Shown: piece after piece, positions 62,205 to 64,000 of the stretch
How the letters are laid out: each line of letters opens with the position of its first letter
Numbering within the stretch: the stretch's first letter is position 1
NCBI GenBank assembly: GCA_027451745.1
Contig: DAIDIP010000003.1
Span: forward strand, 84,390 to 148,389
DNA from: Candidatus Melainabacteria bacterium
Lineage (GTDB): Bacteria > Cyanobacteriota > Vampirovibrionia > Obscuribacterales > Obscuribacteraceae
Length of the DNA: 64,000 nt
Direction: 5' to 3'
Program-made: the position numbers and the translations under genes
Notes under the pieces: generated by a model
What the model saw: only the letters and a program-made list of their open reading frames with translations
Told to the model about the DNA's origin: nothing
Databases searched by the model: none

Positions 62205-62863
62205 AACCTGCTAATTTTCACCTTCTTTCCTTCAGGTTGCACTGAACCGGTCTTTTTCGGTAACATAATGGTCAAAACACCATTGTTCATAGTGGCATGG
62301 ACTTTGTCCACATCAACTTTCGCGGGCAAAATAATAGTGCGTTCAAATGAGCCATAAGAACGTTCAATTGACTGAAACCTATTTGCTATATCCTTTGTTA
62401 TTGCATTTTCCTTCTTCCCTTTAATAGTTAAAGAGTGATCTGTCACAGTGATATCAAGATCTTTCTCATCTATACCAGGAACTTCGGCACATACTTTTAA
62501 ATCATTTGCTTGTTCTATTACATCAGCACGAGGAATGTAGTCCCCAAAACCGACCGGGAAAGCCCATGGTTTTGCAAAGTCAGAGGACATAATATCTAGA
62601 TTTCGTAAAATCCAGCCAGCATCTGGATCACGAAACATTGTCTGCCACCAAGGCTCAAACAGATTGGTTGGCAAACTTAATTTAGGTGCCGATTCACGTA
62701 GTTTATTTATAGAAGCATCCAGATTAAAAACTGTTGTGGATTTTCCACCATCGGGATCTTTTGTTTTATTGTTATTGTGGGACGAATCTGCCATTGACGG
62801 CAGACAGGTTAGCAAAGAAAGAGCCGTAATAGCTGCTATTAATTTCGATAATATACGAAGCAT
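62201..62863 (-). CDS. Exported Hsp20-type small heat-shock protein
   Basis: 220 residues from the ATG at 62863, which has GGAGG nine bases upstream; a longer frame adds an unsupported N-terminus. It starts with a signal peptide (MLRILSKLIAAITALSLLTC ... LPSMADS). A helical linker follows, then an alpha-crystallin domain (about 115-215; YIPRADVIEQANDLKVCAEV, PGIDEKDLDITVTDHSLTIK, SYGSFERTIILP, ATMNNGVLTIMLPK). Small heat-shock proteins are nearly always cytosolic, so an exported one is unusual and would fit the YfdX neighbours in a periplasmic quality-control system. Confidence 0.9.
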   Translation of the reverse strand: MLRILSKLIAAITALSLLTCLPSMADSSHNNNKTKDPDGGKSTTVFNLDASINKLRESAPKLSLPTNLFEPWWQTMFRDPDAGWILRNLDIMSSDFAKPWAFPVGFGDYIPRADVIEQANDLKVCAEVPGIDEKDLDITVTDHSLTIKGKKENAITKDIANRFQSIERSYGSFERTIILPAKVDVDKVHATMNNGVLTIMLPKKTGSVQPEGKKVKISRL

Positions 62864-62882
62864 ACATGTGCACCTCCTCACC

Positions 62883-63095
62883 TCAATCGTATTTAAAGTT
62901 GCATTTATTTTCAGCAGTTCTTGCAATCGTAATATCGCAATAAGAGTAAAAGTTTCCAATAACTAATTTACTCAAATCTCCATATTTCCCCTGGAAAAAT
63001 TCCAAATTTTTTAAGCTTGAAATATCCAGCAACCAGATATGTTCTGGAGTTGTTAATTGAAATCTTGATGAAACACCTGTAGCTTCTCCTGACAT
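62883..63095 (-). CDS. Short ORF upstream of the exported Hsp20 gene, doubtful
   Basis: A 70-residue frame (MSGEATGVSSRFQLTTPEHI, LKNLEFFQGKYGDLSKLVIG, NFYSYCDI) with protein-like composition, ending 20 bases before the Hsp20 start. No ribosome site precedes its ATG and no family is recognised. It may be real, a remnant, or chance; it occupies the operon leader. Confidence 0.3.
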   Translation of the reverse strand: MSGEATGVSSRFQLTTPEHIWLLDISSLKNLEFFQGKYGDLSKLVIGNFYSYCDITIARTAENKCNFKYD

Positions 63096-63205
63096 TTGTC
63101 AATTGGATATAAAACCGTCAATAGCTCAAGGCTATTTTTTGCTGCAAAGTAATAATGCCAAAAAAAGTTGAAGAAATTATCAAAACTCTCCCTAAACGCT
63201 ACTAA

Positions 63206-63269
63206 CCCGGCCCAGAAATCGGGGTCCACCTCAGAGCAAATCAGGTCTGGGCCACCGATATTACATATG
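63206..63269 (+). pseudogene. Transposase remnant forming the intron's 5' exon
   Basis: After an in-frame TAA the plus strand reads EIGVHLRANQVWATDITYG. N-Q-V-W-x-T-D-I-T-Y is the segment around the first catalytic Asp of IS3-type DDE transposases. Reading is cut at the intron start. The rest of the transposase would lie beyond the intron if it exists. Confidence 0.6.
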
Positions 63270-64000
63270 GTGCGCCTCGACTCGGGTAAGCCGAGGTGCA
63301 TATGATCGGAATGCATAAAAGAAGGAGGTGAGAAATAACGCCGTACTCTACGCTGCGGTAGGGTATGAGCCCAAACGGCGGTGACCTGTCGTCAACTGAC
63401 AGAGTGACGTAGCCCGTGGAAAAAGGGGATTGAGGCGAAGTCGTTAAGCCAAGATGGTCTCCGTGGCTGAGTATTGGAAGGTTGAGGAACACGAACCGGT
63501 TAACCCGCATCTGTGGGCTGAAATGTCGCCGCTGCCTACACGACTTAATAGGCAGAGTGTCAAAGATGTTAATGAATCAGTAAGTCAAAGACATCCAAAT
63601 GCGAATGTACATGTAAGACGTTCGCAGGGAACATGGAGAGAACGTAGCCAGACCATGAAATGGCACCGACTTGCAGGAAGCAAGGATAAAGACTGCGACC
63701 GGCAACCTAACCAATACGCTTTTAGTCCGACATATGAACGAGGGAAAGCATGAGTGGAATGCCAAAGGAGTCAACCCAGATGTCCACCATGTTGACGGAG
63801 TTCTCGTAGTAGTCCGAGGTAGGGAAAGCCTGCCACATGGCGAAGGAGAACAGTTCAAGCTGCTTGTAGCGCAAAATAACTGACCTAATGAGGTGAAGAC
63901 TTTTGATAATCAATGAAATGCAACACAAGCTCGCAACGTGGGCCAGAGACAGCCAAACTCGAAAGTTTGACCGGCTCCTAAGGCTCATTGCTAATAGGGA
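63270..64000 (+). mobile_element. Group II intron, 5' part (domain I to start of the encoded protein)
   Basis: The sequence begins GTGCGCCTCGACTCGGGTAA GCCGAGG, the GUGCG 5' boundary and first stem of bacterial group II introns. More than 600 bases of GC-richer, highly structured sequence without a long open frame follow, then the start of a reverse-transcriptase-type protein. The 3' part, including domains V and VI, is outside the window. The upstream exon is a transposase remnant, a frequent target of such introns. Confidence 0.8.
63903..64000 (+). CDS. Group II intron-encoded protein, N-terminal part
   Basis: The frame reads (TTG)IINEMQHKLATWARDSQTRK, FDRLLRLIANR and continues off the window. 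This matches the start of LtrA-type reverse transcriptase/maturases (K-L-x-x-W-A ... R-x-F-D-x-L-L-x-x-I). Start is TTG at 63903 after GAGGTGAAG or the ATG at 63918. In full-length form it would act in splicing and mobility of the intron. Confidence 0.75.
   Translation, partial: MIINEMQHKLATWARDSQTRKFDRLLRLIANR

Noticed and set aside
63454..63883. Several frames of 70-99 codons on both strands at the right end
   Set aside because: They fall in the structured RNA part of the group II intron, where no protein is expected.
1..64000. CRISPR array or phage structural genes
   Set aside because: No regularly spaced repeats and no capsid, tail or terminase proteins were seen anywhere in the window.

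Overview
The window reads like the chromosome of an AT-leaning, Gram-negative-type environmental bacterium. Many genes have signal peptides, and there is a TatC, an AsmA-like protein, TPR proteins and exported stress proteins. A small 4Fe-4S ferredoxin of the kind common in cyanobacteria, plus GAF/LuxR regulators and TPR-hydrolase fusions, makes a non-photosynthetic relative of cyanobacteria (Melainabacteria/Vampirovibrionia, perhaps Obscuribacterales-like) my best guess. That is inference from gene content, not a placement; no rRNA is present.

Layout. 1-8.5 kb (minus strand): a truncated HAMP/GAF sensor, a membrane-TPR protein, tatC next to a TrmH-type RNA methyltransferase, a 52-residue universal-stress-protein fragment, a zinc-finger membrane protein, and a coupled pair of TPR proteins, one carrying an alpha/beta hydrolase. 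8.6-11.1 kb: a translation operon rpsF-ssb-rpsR-tRNA-Leu(CAG)-infC-rpmI-rplT. 11.3-22.5 kb: a 2H phosphoesterase, a bestrophin-like channel, a secreted protein, an HTH/zinc-ribbon protein, a Xer recombinase, a 1416-residue AsmA-like protein and a receiver-GAF-LuxR regulator. 22.8-29.7 kb: ferredoxin, rpsO-pnp, HU, rsfS with a beta-propeller protein, and YceI. 29.9-36.6 kb: an acyl-CoA synthetase, a permease-hydantoinase pair and a receiver protein with a degenerate GGDEF domain.

36.6-38.9 kb is an accessory island at tRNA-Pro(CGG). A perfect 36-bp copy of the tRNA 3' end lies about 1.07 kb downstream. The two copies bracket a Doc-type toxin-antitoxin pair, and a MazF/MazE pair starts directly behind the second copy. 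39.3-41.3 kb holds a three-gene RiPP-like cassette: an exported Lys/Cys-rich small protein, a DUF692 (MNIO) enzyme and a DUF2063 partner, resembling bufferin/methanobactin-type systems. Next comes a DNA-ligase-D locus split into two overlapping frames with an A AAA AAC slippery heptamer in the overlap. 44.3-54.9 kb holds small stress/regulatory genes, hydrolases, RecQ, polyphosphate kinase 2 and a secreted calpain-like protein.

54.9-64 kb is a mobile and decayed zone: gene remnants, an intact HigBA pair, and a damaged IS3-family element lying between a serine-resolvase fragment and a helicase tail. It then holds a protein-quality-control locus: cytosolic Hsp20, a PAS histidine kinase, two YfdX paralogues, a small membrane protein and an Hsp20 with a signal peptide. 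That locus is bounded on the right by the 5' part of a group II intron sitting in a transposase remnant. Its gene content recalls the transmissible locus of stress tolerance of enterobacteria. The two most interesting systems are this locus and the MNIO RiPP cassette.
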